Below are positions 55,558 to 64,000 of a DNA stretch of 64,000 nucleotides, one piece after another. The notes beneath the pieces were generated by a model. That model did no database searches. It was given only the letters and a program-made list of their open reading frames with translations, and was not told where the DNA came from. Location: the NCBI RefSeq assembly GCF_046036945.1, contig NZ_JBJQOQ010000015.1, positions 58,733-122,732 of the forward strand, given 5' to 3'. This DNA is from Brevibacillus_C sp046036945 (lineage in GTDB: Bacteria; Bacillota; Bacilli; Brevibacillales; Brevibacillaceae). Both the position numbers and the translations under genes were made by a program. Position 1 is the stretch's first letter; each line of letters opens with the position of its first letter.

Positions 55558-55590
55558 ATCCCTTTCCGCATACCCGATTCACTTCGGAAA

Positions 55591-56781
55591 TCATCGTTTT
55601 TTCTTGCTCTTTTTCCGCTTTTTCCGTTCTCCCCGGGAGTGCTTCCCCCGTTCTCGCCGAGAGCGGCTTTTTCGTTTGGGGTGTTGTCCTTCCGCCTGTT
55701 TTTGTCTGCTTCGCGACCGCTGCCTTTGCCTGCGCTTGCGCCGCCGTCGAGCCGAGTGTTTCCGTTTGCCGCTTGCAGCATGCCTTGCGCTTCGCCGCCC
55801 TGGCTGCCTTGAACTGTGTTGTGGAATCGGCACATGCGGCAGCGGGTAAACCGGTACGTGACTGACTGGCTGGGGACTTGTTCCTTGCTGACCGGTCAGC
55901 GGATCGGTCGGCGGATCGGTCGGCGGCGGCTCCGGTTCGATCCGACTCAGCTCAGCTTCCGCTTCCTGCGGCGTTTGCCTGCCCGCGCCCCATTGAACTT
56001 GGGGATACTCCTGATAAATGCCGACGAGTTTATCGCTCAACTGGAATGTGTACCCGGCATGAAAGAGCCGAAACCCAATCCTCCGATTCGCTTCCGCTTG
56101 GTTGGAAGCAGGAGGTATCTGCCTGATTAGCTGAAACGCTGACTTTTCAACGGAGAGGTGCTGCGTCTGGAACAGGCGCCAGGGTTCATCATCTGAATAA
56201 GTGTCATTCCTCCGATGCGGCTCCTCCCATTCGTCCGTTTCTTTTCCGGTCAGCCCTATTTCCGTCAGGTATTCCGTCTCCACCTGTTTCTCATCCAGCA
56301 GCGGCACGATCCGATCCATGGTGTGCGGCCGCTTGATCTGCGGATAGTCCTGCAGCCAGGCGAGGCATTCGGATTTTTGCCGCTCTGAGAAGTTCGGATA
56401 AAACACCGAGTAGACACGACGGTACATGGTTCCGACCAATATGATTTTTTCCTTTTGGCGATGGGCCTGGATATGCGTACCTACAAAAGAACGAGGGACA
56501 ATCATATTGGCGCCGGAAAAAATCAGCAGGTCTCCCCTGGCTGCCTTCACTCCCTCGTATAGAAGCTCGCTGTACTTCTGCGGCTGTTGCAAACAGACCG
56601 GTCGAAGCTGGTAATGGGCGGAAAACTCCTCCACCCTTTCTCTCGTACCATCCGTAGAAGCATTATCTACGACGACCACTTCGAATTGGTCAAACGGGGT
56701 GTACTGCAAATTAAAGCTTTGCAGGCTGTACAACAGACGATCAACGGCATTTTGGGCCAGAATAACGACGCTGACCAGCAT
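55591..56781 (-). CDS. family 2 glycosyltransferase with Arg/Lys-rich C-terminal tail
   Basis: 396 residues from ATG 56781 (GAGGAGG upstream); the frame opens at 56943 but overlaps the divergent gene. Residues 1-110 are GT-A: LVSVVILAQNA, FEVVVVDNASTDGTRERVEE, ARGDLLIFSGANMIVPRSF. A less conserved middle is followed by a proline-rich linker (EPEPPPTDPPTDPLTG). About 65 basic residues close the protein (KRKHSARRRRKRRQRQRSRS). The tail recalls CotG-like or other spore-coat basic segments. The next gene is a Bacillales DUF3905 gene, which fits a sporulation setting, but that is inference. Confidence 0.8.
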   Translation of the reverse strand: MLVSVVILAQNAVDRLLYSLQSFNLQYTPFDQFEVVVVDNASTDGTRERVEEFSAHYQLRPVCLQQPQKYSELLYEGVKAARGDLLIFSGANMIVPRSFVGTHIQAHRQKEKIILVGTMYRRVYSVFYPNFSERQKSECLAWLQDYPQIKRPHTMDRIVPLLDEKQVETEYLTEIGLTGKETDEWEEPHRRNDTYSDDEPWRLFQTQHLSVEKSAFQLIRQIPPASNQAEANRRIGFRLFHAGYTFQLSDKLVGIYQEYPQVQWGAGRQTPQEAEAELSRIEPEPPPTDPPTDPLTGQQGTSPQPVSHVPVYPLPHVPIPQHSSRQPGRRSARHAASGKRKHSARRRRKRRQRQRSRSRQKQAEGQHPKRKSRSRRERGKHSRGERKKRKKSKKKR

Positions 56782-56942
56782 ACGTTTTTCCTCCTCGCTG
56801 TCGACCCGGTAAAACTTGAACCTTGCTTTGTTTGTATCGTATGCCGGCTCAACCCTCTCTGGTGAATGCAGACCTTCACACTCAGACAATCGCGAATAAG
56901 TCCCCTGATGACAAGCCATACTCAGGAGGAGGTGGAAAAACA

Positions 56943-57296
56943 ATGGCGGAAAAGCGAAATGAAGAGAAGAAAACAGAGCAGCTAGGAATTGACGGAACCT
57001 TGCCCCATCAGATCGAGGCGCCGGATTTCAAACAATCCTCCATGACCATGAAGAAGCCGTTTGTCAATGATTTCGGCGTCGTGATCGGCGACAGCTTTTA
57101 CGATTCTCCTGAATCTCCGCTCAACCAGTGGAGCACAGAGGTTGATCCTGTCGTGATGGCAGGCGACAGGTGGGTTCACCCCACCAATGACATCGGCTGG
57201 AACACCAGCGAAAACAAAGATTTGCTTGAAGATATTCCTCCAAAAGGCGTCCCGTTTCAGCACCCTACGAGGGACAGCAGCTACGGTTCCGACTGA
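56943..57296 (+). CDS. DUF3905 family protein
   Basis: 117 residues from ATG 56943 with AGGAGGAGGTGG upstream; the frame opens earlier without a ribosome site. NDFGVVIGDSFYDSPESPLN, QWSTEVDPVVMAGDRWVHPT and NDIGWNT form the conserved block. Charged N-terminus, no membrane span. Function unknown; found in spore formers. Divergent from the glycosyltransferase with overlapping leader regions. Confidence 0.75.
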   Translation: MAEKRNEEKKTEQLGIDGTLPHQIEAPDFKQSSMTMKKPFVNDFGVVIGDSFYDSPESPLNQWSTEVDPVVMAGDRWVHPTNDIGWNTSENKDLLEDIPPKGVPFQHPTRDSSYGSD

Positions 57297-57315
57297 CGCC
57301 GGACTGACATTGTAG

Positions 57316-57342
57316 AAAACCCGGGAACACCCGGGTTTTTCT
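57316..57342 (+). terminator. rho-independent terminator after DUF3905 gene
   Basis: AAAACCCGGG/CCCGGGTTTT arms, 4-base loop, T-rich tail. Confidence 0.92.
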
Positions 57343-57389
57343 TGTGGTAGAATGAAAGAATAACCGTTTGAGAAAAAAGGAGCATTTGC

Positions 57390-57686
57390 ATGATGATTCG
57401 CCTGACGATTCAGCCGGAGTTTGCACGAGCTTACCAGCAATACGCCGATTACCGCCCCGGCGACACCTTGCGCCTCTACGTCAGAACGAGCGGACCGGGC
57501 ACGGGCGGACTGTTTTACGCGATCGAACGCGATCAGGAACAAGCAGGCGACGCCTTGTTTGAAGTGGAAGGGCTGCGCTTTGTGATCCGCCCGGCGGACT
57601 TTTGGTATTTTGACGGCGGCAGCCTCCGCTATGACAAGCGGCTGGGGGAGTTCGGCTTTCAGTTCGACAACCCGAAGCTGGACTAG
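57390..57686 (+). CDS. HesB/YneR-like family protein
   Basis: 98 residues, AAAAGGAG upstream; starts with a double ATG. GDTLRLYVRTSGPGTGGLFY and EGLRFVIRPADFWYFDG match the YneR branch of the HesB (A-type iron-sulfur carrier) fold. The three conserved cysteines of true IscA/HesB carriers are absent, as in YneR, so iron-sulfur transfer is not expected. The terminator before it makes it a separate unit from DUF3905. Confidence 0.72.
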   Translation: MMIRLTIQPEFARAYQQYADYRPGDTLRLYVRTSGPGTGGLFYAIERDQEQAGDALFEVEGLRFVIRPADFWYFDGGSLRYDKRLGEFGFQFDNPKLD

Positions 57687-57773
57687 GATTGAAACCAAAC
57701 GATTCCTGTCGCGTATAAATATGTATTGATATTTTGAAATAGGGACGGGAATTACGGGAGGCTTTCACTTACA

Positions 57774-58919
57774 ATGGCTAAAACAAAAACGCGAGCAGGC
57801 TCAGTACTCTTCGTTGTCGGAGCATTTCTTCTTTCCAAATTAAAATGGATCATCCCTTTTTTAAAACTATCCAAATTTGGCGGAACATTGATTTCGATGG
57901 TGATCAGCCTGGGGGCTTACGCTTTGGCGTTTGGCTGGAAGTTTGCGGCTGCGCTCGTCTACCTGATATTCGTTCATGAAATGGGGCATGTAATCGCCGC
58001 CAAGCAAAAAGGCATCCGCACCTCACCGGCTATCTTTCTGCCATTTGTCGGCGCACTTATCTCATTAAAGGAACAGCCGCGCGACGCCAAGACGGAAGCA
58101 TATCTGGCTTACGGCGGCCCGTTGGCCGGGCTGATTGCTTTCCTCCCGGCAGTTCCCCTGTACGCCTGGACGCATCATCCGTTTTGGGGTTTGGTCATCT
58201 TTTTAGGGGCCATGTTGAATCTGTTCAACCTGCTGCCTGTATCGCCTTTGGACGGAGGGCGCATTGTCTCTGTCCTGTCTACCAAAATCTGGTTCTTCGG
58301 ATTGGCGGGAATCGGTTTACTGCTCATCTTCTCGCCTGACCCGATTCTCTTTTTGATCTTTATCTTTGGCCTGTTCACCTGGTGGCGGCGGATTCGCGAA
58401 GGGTATCAGCATCGCGTGCTTAGCTACGAAAAGATGAAGCTGACGGAGTTTCTGCACGAGGTGCAGCAGTGGCCGTCTCTGCCGTCCCTTGCCGAGCGGC
58501 GCGCGGCTCTCTACGAGAAATACCTCGCCTTTTCCCAAACGGTGCCGCCAAAAGCCGGATTTGCCATTCCCTTTCTTCAGGATGACAAGCGGTTTGCCCG
58601 GGATAAAGACCGGCTGGATCGCGAGTACGCGACGGCCGAGTGGGAGCTGCTGCAGCAGTGGGAGCGCATCCCTGTTGAATTTGAAGACGGCGATCCCGAC
58701 CGGCCCGTTCCTTCGACGCTGTTGACACAGGCCAGTCTGGAGGCTGCCGAACGGCTGAAAAAGATCGAAGAAGAGATTCATCGCCTGAACACGTACTACA
58801 CCGCGCCGGCCAGTACGAAGTGGAAGGTGCTGGCTGCCTATCTCGGGCTGGCAATCGTCCTTTCGTTGTTCATGCTGTACGGGAATCATATTATCGAGTA
58901 TCACCGGAACTTCCTGTAA
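57774..58919 (+). CDS. M50-family site-2-type membrane metalloprotease
   Basis: 381 residues; start ATG 57774 after GGGAGGC. Zinc motif FVHEMGHVIAAKQKGI (HExxH) and the second motif NLLPVSPLDGGRIVSVL lie within ~6 membrane spans over residues 1-210. A long charged cytosolic part (~215-350) and one last span (YLGLAIVLSLFMLYGN) follow. Site-2 proteases cut regulators or leftover signal peptides inside the membrane; the target here is unknown. Confidence 0.85.
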   Translation: MAKTKTRAGSVLFVVGAFLLSKLKWIIPFLKLSKFGGTLISMVISLGAYALAFGWKFAAALVYLIFVHEMGHVIAAKQKGIRTSPAIFLPFVGALISLKEQPRDAKTEAYLAYGGPLAGLIAFLPAVPLYAWTHHPFWGLVIFLGAMLNLFNLLPVSPLDGGRIVSVLSTKIWFFGLAGIGLLLIFSPDPILFLIFIFGLFTWWRRIREGYQHRVLSYEKMKLTEFLHEVQQWPSLPSLAERRAALYEKYLAFSQTVPPKAGFAIPFLQDDKRFARDKDRLDREYATAEWELLQQWERIPVEFEDGDPDRPVPSTLLTQASLEAAERLKKIEEEIHRLNTYYTAPASTKWKVLAAYLGLAIVLSLFMLYGNHIIEYHRNFL

Positions 58920-59058
58920 AAGGGAAACAAACGAAAATGGCATGCAAAACGGCGTGCAAATCAATATTGGATCGGCACGCCGCTTTCGTTGTAATCCGAA
59001 TGTTGGATTGGCCAAAGAATCATCAACTTCCAATCAGTGAAAAGCCTTTTTTGCTGTG

Positions 59059-59130
59059 GAGAACATTGATGGTGGGAAAGAAAAAATGCTCCGTTCGTGG
59101 CGCGCCAACGAAGAAGCATTTTTTTCTTTA
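59059..59130. repeat. short relative of the 18-kb palindromic element, also a terminator
   Basis: GGAGAACATTG (59059-59069) is identical to 18067-18077. CTCCGTTCGTGGCGCGCC (59090-59107) matches 18106-18123 with one difference. Here the arms AAAAAATGCT (59082-59091) and AGCATTTTTT (59116-59125) form a hairpin with A and T flanks on both sides. It sits 17 bases after the stop of the minus-strand transporter gene and may terminate it. The 58920-59058 stretch before it holds nothing else I can identify. Confidence 0.7.
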
Positions 59131-59146
59131 CCCAATGTGCCGGATA

Positions 59147-60457
59147 CTATTTTTTAACAAGCAATATTGCGTATACAATTAACAAAATTGTTTGCGCGAG
59201 TGCAACCATGTAACCATTTTTCAGCATCCATTTTATCTCTTTCAACTTAGCAAAACCCATCATTGCAAACATATTGCCGCCTGGATAAATAAAATTCGTT
59301 ACCCTTGTTGCTACGATCAAGGTTATAGCCCAGGCAACCATTGATACTTCCTGCCTGGCCAGAACATCCTTGAACATGGTGTGCAACGTTATCATTTCCG
59401 CTTCGACGTTACCCGATACACCAAACGCACCAAAGAGTCCGGCAACGATTACTGTAACAGCTGCACCTCCGGAGTTAAGAAGCGGTTCCACCAGAATAGT
59501 TAGGGCCTTAAAACCGCCTGCCATTTCAACGTAATTAATCAGCGGACTTAATAGGAGGATACCGAAGAAGAGCCAGAGATTCCCTGCCATTCCCTTTACA
59601 AACAACTGAAAGGTATTGTCCAGACTAAGCCGGCCAATCTGTCCGACCAGCAAAGCAAGACCAATCATAACAGCGACAACAAAGCCGGTGCCCGCTTTGA
59701 TAGAGATGCCGTAGGCGATTAGAGCTAAGAAGGTAATGAGGAAAACAGCCGCGGCAAATTTTTGTTTCTTGTCAGGATGAAACGCTTCTACTTGCATGTC
59801 TTCGGAGTAGGTGAGCGAATTCTCGGTTTGCCGCTGGATCCGCAAAGCCATGAACCATGTGACAATAATGGTTACTACTGCTACAGGAATAGCAGCTCCG
59901 AGCACCATGGATGAGTATGTAAGGCCGGTGATGGTAAGAAGTGTAACCACTGGCGGAGAAAATGGCCCTAAGGTTAACGCTTCCTCGCCTACACCTTGGA
60001 ACAAGACGCCAACAGTAGCACGGGACAGCCCTACTGCTGCCGCAATAGGCACAACGATGGGGGAAATAATTGCTACGCCTCCGGCCATTGTCCCCAACAG
60101 AGCGGTAATAAACATGGTAGCGATCATAATTCCAAACATTGCACGTTTTTTCGTTTTAATGCCAATATAATGTATAATCCCATACACGATGGTATGCGCT
60201 ACCTTTGTTTCCAACAGCACCATACCGAGTCCTCTCCCGAGCATTATGATAAATCCAACAGCCGCTAGGGGAGTTTTAAGTGAATTGAGAATTTCATTGC
60301 CAATTCCCGATATACCGTGATGATTGATGATACCCCCAAGTATTACACACAAAAGTGTACCGGACACCATACCCATGCCCCGATACATGATTACTATATA
60401 AGCCACGAATGGCAATAATCCCAGAAGTCCCCACCATATATTAAAATTTACATCCAT
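59147..60457 (-). CDS. GntP-like / ion-transporter-superfamily carboxylate symporter
   Basis: 436 residues with about 12 hydrophobic segments. It contains GVAIISPIVVPIAAAVGLSR, ALTLGPFSPPVVTLLTIT and FGAFGVSGNVEAEMITLH, the type of re-entrant motifs seen in gluconate (GntP) and related carboxylate permeases. The exact family (GntP, CitMHS-like, NhaC-like) is uncertain. It lies 34 bases downstream of the opine-dehydrogenase gene in the sigma-54 operon, so it probably moves that enzyme's substrate or product. More AT-rich than the core genes to its left. Confidence 0.7.
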   Translation of the reverse strand: MDVNFNIWWGLLGLLPFVAYIVIMYRGMGMVSGTLLCVILGGIINHHGISGIGNEILNSLKTPLAAVGFIIMLGRGLGMVLLETKVAHTIVYGIIHYIGIKTKKRAMFGIMIATMFITALLGTMAGGVAIISPIVVPIAAAVGLSRATVGVLFQGVGEEALTLGPFSPPVVTLLTITGLTYSSMVLGAAIPVAVVTIIVTWFMALRIQRQTENSLTYSEDMQVEAFHPDKKQKFAAAVFLITFLALIAYGISIKAGTGFVVAVMIGLALLVGQIGRLSLDNTFQLFVKGMAGNLWLFFGILLLSPLINYVEMAGGFKALTILVEPLLNSGGAAVTVIVAGLFGAFGVSGNVEAEMITLHTMFKDVLARQEVSMVAWAITLIVATRVTNFIYPGGNMFAMMGFAKLKEIKWMLKNGYMVALAQTILLIVYAILLVKK

Positions 60458-60491
60458 AAAATCAACCCTTTTTTTAAATTATCTTCTGCCA

Positions 60492-61610
60492 TTAATAACT
60501 GCCGCTAGCAAGGTAATTCATCATTTGTTTGCTGTCCAAGCCTTTCAATCCCAATTCCTTCAAGGTGCGAGCTTCTTTGTAGAAATCGGTGCCACACATT
60601 GTGCAACACGTCTGAACAAGCGCGGAGGTAGCCTTATGCGGTAAAGCAAGCTGTTCCATAAGTTCTTCGATAGGAATCAGTCCATAGGGAACGTCCTCGG
60701 TGAGATAGCGATGGTTAATTGACGTAGGCATCTTGCTGTGAGCGTAGAATGGCGCGCTTGTAGCTAATTCTCGTAACGATGAACCCTTTGCACCCTGGTA
60801 GTTATACCAGTTTGCAAACATTTCCCATAATGTTGTCAGCTTGAGTCCCGGGATACTATTGAATTGCATTCGTTCAGCTTCCAATACATCTAGAATATTC
60901 TGGACGGATTGGCTAAAGCATTCACGATAAAATAATCGGTCCTCCTGGTTATCGATATTGCTGAGATTAGCCATCATCAGGGTCGTGTGCATTAGCGTAT
61001 TAGGGTTGGACAGGCCGGTGGCGAGAACGTTATCATACTTTATAAATATAGGATATATTTCCTGTAATTGCCTAAATGCTTCGTCACTGTTTTCGCTTGG
61101 AAAGAAGGCAACGCCGAGATCGTGCTTGTAACCTCTAACCCAAACAGATGAGGCATCTTTTTTGCGACATGCATACATCATACAGCTAGACTCAGCGATC
61201 CATACCTGCTTTTCGCATCCATACTGCTTAAGTACTTTTCTGAACATTATGCTTCCCCCAAAATTGGCCGGGCAAAGCGTGATTATCTGATTTTCGCGGA
61301 GGTGCGGCGCGCAAAGTTTGGCGATCGTCTCAAGGGCATTGGAAGGGACGATAACAAAAACGATATCAGATGCTTTCAGCGCCTCTTCGATGTCAAAGGT
61401 AATTTTGTAGATTTTAGCAAATCCGCCCTTAAGTCCGTTGCTGGGTAAAGTCTCTAGCTCTATACCACCTTTTTCAATGACTTCAGCCAGTCCGTTTCGA
61501 AAATCCGGTAGTTCATACAAAGTAATTTCATGCCCGCGGATGGTTAGATCGGCTGCCGCCGCAAAGCCACCATTACCTCCGCCAATAATTGTAATCTTTC
61601 GCTTTTTCAA
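60492..61610 (-). CDS. octopine/nopaline (opine) dehydrogenase family protein
   Basis: 372 residues. N-terminal Rossmann site ITIIGGGNGGFAAAADLTIR, then DIVFVIVPSNALETIAKLC. The C-terminal helical domain has GLSNPNTLMHTTLMMANL with the family His and Asn residues. Enzymes of this family reversibly join an amino acid to a 2-keto acid using NAD(P)H, or oxidise related compounds. First gene after the sigma-54 promoter. The start at ATG 61610 follows GGAGGGG. Confidence 0.85.
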   Translation of the reverse strand: MKKRKITIIGGGNGGFAAAADLTIRGHEITLYELPDFRNGLAEVIEKGGIELETLPSNGLKGGFAKIYKITFDIEEALKASDIVFVIVPSNALETIAKLCAPHLRENQIITLCPANFGGSIMFRKVLKQYGCEKQVWIAESSCMMYACRKKDASSVWVRGYKHDLGVAFFPSENSDEAFRQLQEIYPIFIKYDNVLATGLSNPNTLMHTTLMMANLSNIDNQEDRLFYRECFSQSVQNILDVLEAERMQFNSIPGLKLTTLWEMFANWYNYQGAKGSSLRELATSAPFYAHSKMPTSINHRYLTEDVPYGLIPIEELMEQLALPHKATSALVQTCCTMCGTDFYKEARTLKELGLKGLDSKQMMNYLASGSY

Positions 61611-61660
61611 AATAACCCCTCCTTTATTTCTGCAATTGTTACAGTTGGCCTTACTATAAT

Positions 61661-61676
61661 TGCAAAACTTGTGCCA
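61661..61676 (-). promoter_or_regulatory. sigma-54 (-24/-12) promoter
   Basis: On the minus strand the sequence reads TGGCAC-AAGTT-TTGCA, an exact match to the sigma-54 consensus with the correct 10 bases between GG and GC. It is about 50 bases upstream of the opine-dehydrogenase start, and the neighbouring gene codes for a sigma-54 activator. Confidence 0.92.
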
Positions 61677-61725
61677 ATAAAAAAGCCACGATTTTCGCGG
61701 CTGAATCTTTGTTCCCCCTCGGTTT

Positions 61726-61763
61726 TGTTCGAAATTTAGGAAATCAGTTCAAAAATACGAACA
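61726..61763 (-). promoter_or_regulatory. possible activator-binding inverted repeat
   Basis: TGTTCG (61726-61731) and CGAACA (61758-61763) form a spaced inverted repeat 50-100 bases upstream of the sigma-54 promoter, where enhancer-binding sites usually lie. The binding protein is presumed to be the product of 61825-63744; this is inference from position only. Confidence 0.4.
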
Positions 61764-61798
61764 CGTTTTTAACCGTATCAATGGTAATCAAATAGAAA

Positions 61799-61823
61799 AC
61801 CGCCGACGAGAGTCGACGGTTCT
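61799..61823 (-). terminator. terminator of the sigma-54 activator gene
   Basis: Minus-strand hairpin AACCGTCGAC/GTCGGCGGTT, followed by TTCTATTTG. It starts 2 bases after the stop at 61825. Confidence 0.7.
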
Positions 61824-61824
61824 A

Positions 61825-63744
61825 TTATTTGAGGGAAAAGTCTTTGAGCTTGCTGTACAGGGTAGTACGGCCGATCCCCAGTGACTTAGCCAACTCAACC
61901 ATATTCCCGTTATGCTTAGCCAAATAGTACCGCAGTACTTCCCTTTCAGCAGCTTTAACATCTTTGTTATAATCTTCGCCAATAATTACGCCTATTTGCT
62001 CGCACGTCGCAGTATTTTTTGGAATATCAAGACACTCAACCAGCAGTTGCTGAAGATAAGAAATATCGTCAAGCCGCGACCGATCCGCCAATGTTACAAA
62101 ACGCTCGGTAATACTTATGAGCTCTCTGATATTTCCCGGATAATCACATTCAAACGCCGGTTTAAAGATGTCGTAAAAGAATTTTTCGATATCCTTAAAA
62201 AGCGCCTGGTCAAATCGACACAGGTAGAATCTATAAAGTTCCGGAAGATCTTCCCGCCTTTGATTTAATGGTGGAATCGATAATCGGAGAACATTTAGAC
62301 GATAATACAAATCATTGCGGAACAAACCTTCCTCAACCATTGCTTTCAAGTCGCGATTAGTAGCGACAATAAAGCGGATATCAATCGGAATGGTTTTGTC
62401 TCCACCGATCTTAATAATCTCCCGTTCCTGAATCACCCTCAGGATTTTCGACTGAAAACTAGGTGAAATCGAATCGATATCATCTAAAAATATTGTGCCG
62501 TGGTGCGCCAACTCAATTAATCCTTGTTTTCCCTTTTTAGTCGCACCGGTAAATGAGCCGGTTTCGTATCCAAATAACTCACTTTCAAATAATGTATCCG
62601 GAATAGAACTGCAGTTTATGGCCACAAAAGGATATTGCCTGCGCCGGCTCAAGTTATGGATGCTTTGTGCGAAGACTTCTTTTCCCGTGCCGGTTTCCGC
62701 GGTAATCAGGATGGTCGAATCGTTTAGTGCAAATCGTTTTGCCCGATCTACGGCGTCCCTGATTGCGCTGCTTTTGCCGATAATATCTTCAAAAGAGTAG
62801 CGAGTCGTAAAGTTTTTACGTTTGATTTCCTGCCTGATGATGGTTTCTAACTCTAATATTTTCGAGATATTTTCAAAGTTTAAGCAAACGCCCCGGATGC
62901 CGTCGCCGATTTTGAGCGGGATCAGGTTCCCCATAATTTGCACATTGTTAAACCACAAGGTAATATTGTTCTCCTGCCCTCCTTGGGTGAGTACCCGTTC
63001 AATAATATCGCGGGGCAGGAATTCATTGATACTGCGGCCATATAGTTTTTCCTGCGTGGTTTTCAGGATACTCAATGCGGACTCGTTGGCATAGCTGATC
63101 GTTCCATCATGCAAAGTGGATATGACGCCGTTAATGGTACCGGATAAAATGGTCTTAATCTCGTTGATATACTGCTCCTCGCGCTGACTGTTCTCAGCCA
63201 TCTGCACGGCAGTTCTGATCGCTTCAATCATACCCTCCTTTCTATAATAGTAGATCCCTTGCATGCCATAATTATGAGCCGCGGCACATACCATCTTATT
63301 GCCGATAACTGTATAAAAACCGCGCTCTTTAAGTAATTTAACGGTATTCTCCATGTCATTAACATCGTGATATGAGGCTTTATTGAATTGAACATTGAGA
63401 CCGCTTTCCAATGCACTGAAGTCAATATCTTCTGGATATGGTAAGAGAGTACAGGTTTTTGAGTGGTCTTTGATTTGCTTATTGAGCGACAGAAAATCAA
63501 CAATTCCGGGCCGTATGATATAACAGGGAACATTTAGGTATGGCTTTAAATTTTGATAATGTCTTGGCCCTATGACCGTAATCTGAACATTATTTTTTTC
63601 CAATTCCTTTGCTACCTTGGGACAATCGATGTTTTTATTGTCAATAAATAATTCAATAATTTCTACGGACTCAAAAAGCCGCGCTTCTCTAATTTCTCGG
63701 ATATAGCGCTGGAAGAATTCCGATCCAGCCACCGCAATTTTCAT
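61825..63744 (-). CDS. sigma-54-dependent activator with PrpR-type N-terminal sensor
   Basis: 639 residues from ATG 63744; a GTG at 63765 gives seven more residues. Residues 1-180 resemble the PrpR_N sensor (PCYIIRPGIVDFLSLNKQIK). A PAS domain follows (~205-300, GVISTLHDGTISYANESALS). The AAA+ domain has Walker A ITAETGTGKEVFAQSIHN and the sigma-54 loop as GSFTGA rather than GAFTGA. Fis-type HTH at the end (VELAKSLGIGRTTLYSKLKD). It should activate the divergently read-through -24/-12 promoter just downstream of its own terminator. The effector is probably an opine, amino acid or keto acid. Confidence 0.92.
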   Translation of the reverse strand: MKIAVAGSEFFQRYIREIREARLFESVEIIELFIDNKNIDCPKVAKELEKNNVQITVIGPRHYQNLKPYLNVPCYIIRPGIVDFLSLNKQIKDHSKTCTLLPYPEDIDFSALESGLNVQFNKASYHDVNDMENTVKLLKERGFYTVIGNKMVCAAAHNYGMQGIYYYRKEGMIEAIRTAVQMAENSQREEQYINEIKTILSGTINGVISTLHDGTISYANESALSILKTTQEKLYGRSINEFLPRDIIERVLTQGGQENNITLWFNNVQIMGNLIPLKIGDGIRGVCLNFENISKILELETIIRQEIKRKNFTTRYSFEDIIGKSSAIRDAVDRAKRFALNDSTILITAETGTGKEVFAQSIHNLSRRRQYPFVAINCSSIPDTLFESELFGYETGSFTGATKKGKQGLIELAHHGTIFLDDIDSISPSFQSKILRVIQEREIIKIGGDKTIPIDIRFIVATNRDLKAMVEEGLFRNDLYYRLNVLRLSIPPLNQRREDLPELYRFYLCRFDQALFKDIEKFFYDIFKPAFECDYPGNIRELISITERFVTLADRSRLDDISYLQQLLVECLDIPKNTATCEQIGVIIGEDYNKDVKAAEREVLRYYLAKHNGNMVELAKSLGIGRTTLYSKLKDFSLK

Positions 63745-63949
63745 GCAATTCCACACTCCAATCACATACTAATCAACAGGCCAATGATTCAATTGTATGA
63801 TAAATATAGCACAGTTCGCTCAGTTAGATTTTCCCACTATACTTCTGAATCTATCTCCTTTAGTAGTTCATAAAACCAATTTACATTAACTTTATGGTGC
63901 GAAAGGAATTTTCTAACATACGAACAAAACTCTTCATGAGGGTTGATCT

Positions 63950-64000
63950 ATCATCCCCACCGAGAGGACTCCCTCTTCAAGCGCCGAAAGAAGCTAAGAG
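63950..64000 (+). ncRNA. probable glycine riboswitch, 5' part only
   Basis: Reads ..CCGAGAGGACTCCCTCTTC, then AAGCGCCGAAAGAAGCTAAG, up to the edge. The GAGAG stem strand and the GCGCCGAAnGAAGC-like core resemble the first aptamer of glycine riboswitches. The closing CTCTCAGGCA-like strand and the controlled gene would lie beyond the window. The 63766-63949 stretch between holds no gene that I can see. Confidence 0.45.

Overview
The window looks like chromosome of a spore-forming, moderately high-GC member of the Bacillales. Brevibacillus or a related Paenibacillaceae genus is my best guess. This rests on a spoVA-type spore operon, KhtT/KhtU, a YtpB terpene synthase, an AbrB regulator with a CxxC...CxxC tail, and small Bacillales families (DUF5325, YqkE, YugN, DUF3905, DUF1657). 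No rRNA, tRNA or CRISPR array was seen.

Region 1 (1-12.1 kb, minus strand) is an insecticidal Tc-toxin-like locus. It holds a 7.6-kb fused TcB/TcC (SpvB-RHS) gene with a C-terminal nucleic-acid-deaminase-like warhead, a formylglycine-generating-enzyme-like gene joined to it by an ATGA overlap, and a TcA-like gene with four peptidoglycan-binding-type repeats that runs off the left edge. Region 2 (12.3-18.3 kb) holds a KhtU-type K+/H+ antiporter flanked by two KhtT paralogues, small membrane proteins, ytpB, a TRAP-transporter remnant made by two deletions, and a nested palindrome.

Region 3 (18.3-41.5 kb) is a large accessory catabolic and uptake island. Two complete dipeptide/oligopeptide-type ABC transporters and three paralogous lipoprotein binding proteins surround two C45-type acyltransferase/amidohydrolases, a split transketolase, a class III aminotransferase, an N,N-dimethylformamidase-like protein and a cyclase/formamidase-family hydrolase, with LysR and IclR regulators. 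The set suggests import and breakdown of an amide or modified-peptide compound, but the substrate cannot be read from the sequence.

Region 4 (41.5-58.9 kb) is mostly ordinary Bacillales core: CPBP protease, OppA, CvfB, UppP, a spoVA2-like operon (DUF1657, DUF421, SpoVAC, SpoVAD, SpoVAEb) in which the DUF421 protein carries a fused DUF1657-like tail, AbrB, NAD kinase, YugN, a zinc alcohol dehydrogenase, Pgi, a glycosyltransferase with a very basic tail, and an M50 protease. Region 5 (59-64 kb) is a sigma-54-controlled unit: a PrpR-type activator, a textbook -24/-12 promoter, an opine-dehydrogenase-family enzyme and a GntP-like transporter. A probable glycine riboswitch begins at the right edge.

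Many start codons were moved inward from the longest open frame to the ATG, GTG or TTG best served by a ribosome binding site. Functions come from recognising family motifs by eye; no database search was run.
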